Part shown: positions 62,671 through 64,000 of the stretch, piece by piece | Layout: each line of letters starts with the position of its first letter | How positions within the stretch are numbered: position 1 is the stretch's first letter | Source: JAMQPK01 sp963761975 | GTDB lineage: Bacteria > Acidobacteriota > Vicinamibacteria > Vicinamibacterales > JAMQPK01 | Assembly: GCA_963761975.1 (NCBI GenBank) | Contig: CAVXIR010000002.1 | Coordinates: 1,674,001 to 1,738,000 of the forward strand | Direction of reading: 5' to 3' | Length of the DNA: 64,000 nucleotides | Translations under genes and position numbers: made by a program | Notes under the pieces: model-generated | Databases searched by the model: none | The model's input: only the letters and a program-made list of their open reading frames with translations | What the model was told of the DNA's origin: nothing

Positions 62671-64000
62671 ATGTTCTGCCCCTACTGCGGCTCTAATGTC
62701 TATGACGGTGTAGGTCGCTGCGCGACCTGCAACAAGGCGCTTCCGTCTGGCCTCAGCGATAGCGACGTCACCCAAGTGAGCTCGGCTGCCGCTGCGGTGA
62801 CCGTTCGTTCATTTGCGTCAGGTGACGAAGCCACACTCGTGACCCCACCACCGCCAGCCGGGCACGCTGTCGGCAAATCGGCGGATACAGGACCACTTGC
62901 CGTCGGTGAAGCGTTCGGTGCCCGCTACCATCCCATTCGAGTGCTCGGCGTCGGCGGCATGGGCGCGGTGTATCACGTCTGGGACACAGAACTGGGGCAG
63001 GCCGTCGCATTAAAAGTCATTCGTCCGGAAACCGCGGGCGATTCCTTAGCAGCGCGCGAGATGGAGCGACGCTTCAAACAGGAGCTCGTCCTTGCGCGAC
63101 AAGTCACTCACAAGAACGTCGTCCGGATTCACGACCTCGGGGAGATCAACGGGATCAAGTACATCACGATGCCGTACCTCGAGGGCTCGGATCTCGCGTC
63201 CGTTTTGAAAAAAGAGGGCAAGCTGCCGGTCAGCACTGCCCTCCGTGTCGTTCGTGACGTGGCGTCGGGATTAGTGGCTGCGCACGAAGCTGGCGTTGTG
63301 CATCGCGATCTCAAGCCGGCGAACATCATGCTTGTCGGCGATCAGGCGATCATCATGGACTTCGGGATCGCCCGGTCCACCAGCGCACAGACGGTCACGC
63401 CGTCTGCCCCGGAGCCGTCTTCGCCGCACATCGGCGCGTTTCATCCGGTCACCGAATCGACGATGGCAGGGACGATCCTCGGGACCGTGGAGTACATGGC
63501 GCCGGAACAGGCGAAGGGCGAAGCCGTCGATCAACGAGCCGATCTTTATGCGCTCGGGTTGATCTTCTCCGACCTGCTGCTCGGCAGACGCCGCCCTGAG
63601 GGCAGCGTCCTCGACGAGCTGCAGCGACGCATCGAACAGAAGCCGGCGCCGGTGCGAACGGTGGACGCCACGATCCCCGAGGCGATCGAGCGTGTGATCG
63701 CTCGATGCGTCGAGCCGGATCCCGCGGCGCGGTATCAAACATCGAAAGAGCTCGTCGCGGAACTGGATCGGCTCGATGAAGAGGGGCACCCGCTTCCGAT
63801 TCATCGTGTCGTTGGTGTCAAAGTCATGGCCGCGGCGGTGGCACTGTTCGCTGTCTTGATCGCCGGCACATGGTGGTATGCGCGCGGGCCGGCGGTACCT
63901 GTTCAGCACGATCCGGTGTCCGTGCTGATCTCGGACTTCGCGAACGCCACGGGCGACCAGGCGTTCGACCGCACGCTCGAACCGGTGGTGAAGCTGGCGC
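62671..64000 (+). CDS. Serine/threonine protein kinase with N-terminal zinc ribbon, 3' end beyond window
   Basis: 443 codons in the window, no stop. The N-terminal zinc ribbon has CPYCGSNVYDGVGRCATC (two CxxC pairs). After a Ser/Ala/Pro linker comes a complete kinase domain: GVGGMGAVYHVWD, VALKVIRPE, HRDLKPANIM, DFGIARSTS and LGTVEYMAPEQAKG. A transmembrane helix follows near 390-410 (VMAAAVALFAVLIAGTWWY) and an exported part begins VSVLISDFANATGDQAFD, which in related kinases leads to TPR repeats. The preceding intergenic region contains no other gene. Confidence 0.9.
   Translation, partial: MFCPYCGSNVYDGVGRCATCNKALPSGLSDSDVTQVSSAAAAVTVRSFASGDEATLVTPPPPAGHAVGKSADTGPLAVGEAFGARYHPIRVLGVGGMGAVYHVWDTELGQAVALKVIRPETAGDSLAAREMERRFKQELVLARQVTHKNVVRIHDLGEINGIKYITMPYLEGSDLASVLKKEGKLPVSTALRVVRDVASGLVAAHEAGVVHRDLKPANIMLVGDQAIIMDFGIARSTSAQTVTPSAPEPSSPHIGAFHPVTESTMAGTILGTVEYMAPEQAKGEAVDQRADLYALGLIFSDLLLGRRRPEGSVLDELQRRIEQKPAPVRTVDATIPEAIERVIARCVEPDPAARYQTSKELVAELDRLDEEGHPLPIHRVVGVKVMAAAVALFAVLIAGTWWYARGPAVPVQHDPVSVLISDFANATGDQAFDRTLEPVVKLA

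Overview
The window is GC-rich chromosomal DNA that looks like an Acidobacteriota (Vicinamibacteria-type) genome or metagenome contig. The signs are a VWFA-related protein of the acidobacterial type (16468-17466), two Ser/Thr kinases of the Acidobacteria style (one with a TolB-like beta-propeller), and two MacB/FtsX-like permeases each paired with a PadR regulator. There is also a PagL-like lipid A deacylase and a beta-barrel protein, so the cell is Gram-negative. This placement is inference; no rRNA or tRNA was seen.

Layout. 1-1.2 kb: truncated transposase. 1.4-9.8 kb: housekeeping and envelope genes (YheT-like hydrolase, a PH-domain/cytochrome c fusion, TPM and LemA proteins, YvcK-like protein, LigD-type phosphoesterase, RRM protein). 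10.3-15.8 kb: YggX, glutamate dehydrogenase, molybdopterin oxidoreductase, DUF3810 protease-like protein, basic nucleoid-like protein. 16.5-21.3 kb: VWA protein, PagL, hybrid histidine kinase. 21.4-30 kb: a two-carbon acid region with tartronate semialdehyde reductase and the glycolate oxidase subunits GlcF, GlcE and GlcD; DUF2182 and DUF1326 genes sit inside the unit and a strong palindrome overlaps the promoter. 30-39 kb: antiporter, KDG permease, GT39 glycosyltransferase, TerB-like protein, GNAT, rhomboid, inositol phosphatase. 39.4-49 kb: beta-barrel protein, PadR/permease pair, cupin, hydrolase, Ogt, B12/radical SAM protein, SDR. 49.0-55.95 kb: a compact minus-strand operon of six genes (coiled-coil protein, PspA/IM30, membrane coiled-coil protein, tandem AAA+ ATPase, Tat-exported amine oxidase, anchored solute-binding/LysM protein). 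56-64 kb: kinase with TolB propeller, small HTH protein, PadR/permease pair, and a second kinase running off the end.

Two features cut across the window. First, many intergenic gaps hold low-complexity words (7-13 bp, different at each locus) arranged as a block followed by its inverse complement, so the RNA would fold into long hairpins at gene ends. Second, reading frames are broken by single-base indels. There are single events in glcD, the GT39 gene, the 35.4-kb gene, the rhomboid and the radical SAM gene, and about thirty events in 49.2-55.4 kb. The conserved protein sequence continues across each break, so most of these are probably sequencing or assembly errors and the genes are probably intact in the organism.

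The best candidate for an undescribed system is the 49.0-55.95 kb operon. It joins cytoplasmic membrane-remodelling parts (PspA plus AAA+ ATPase plus a membrane coiled-coil protein) to an exported amine oxidase and a peptidoglycan-tethered amino-acid/amine-type binding protein.
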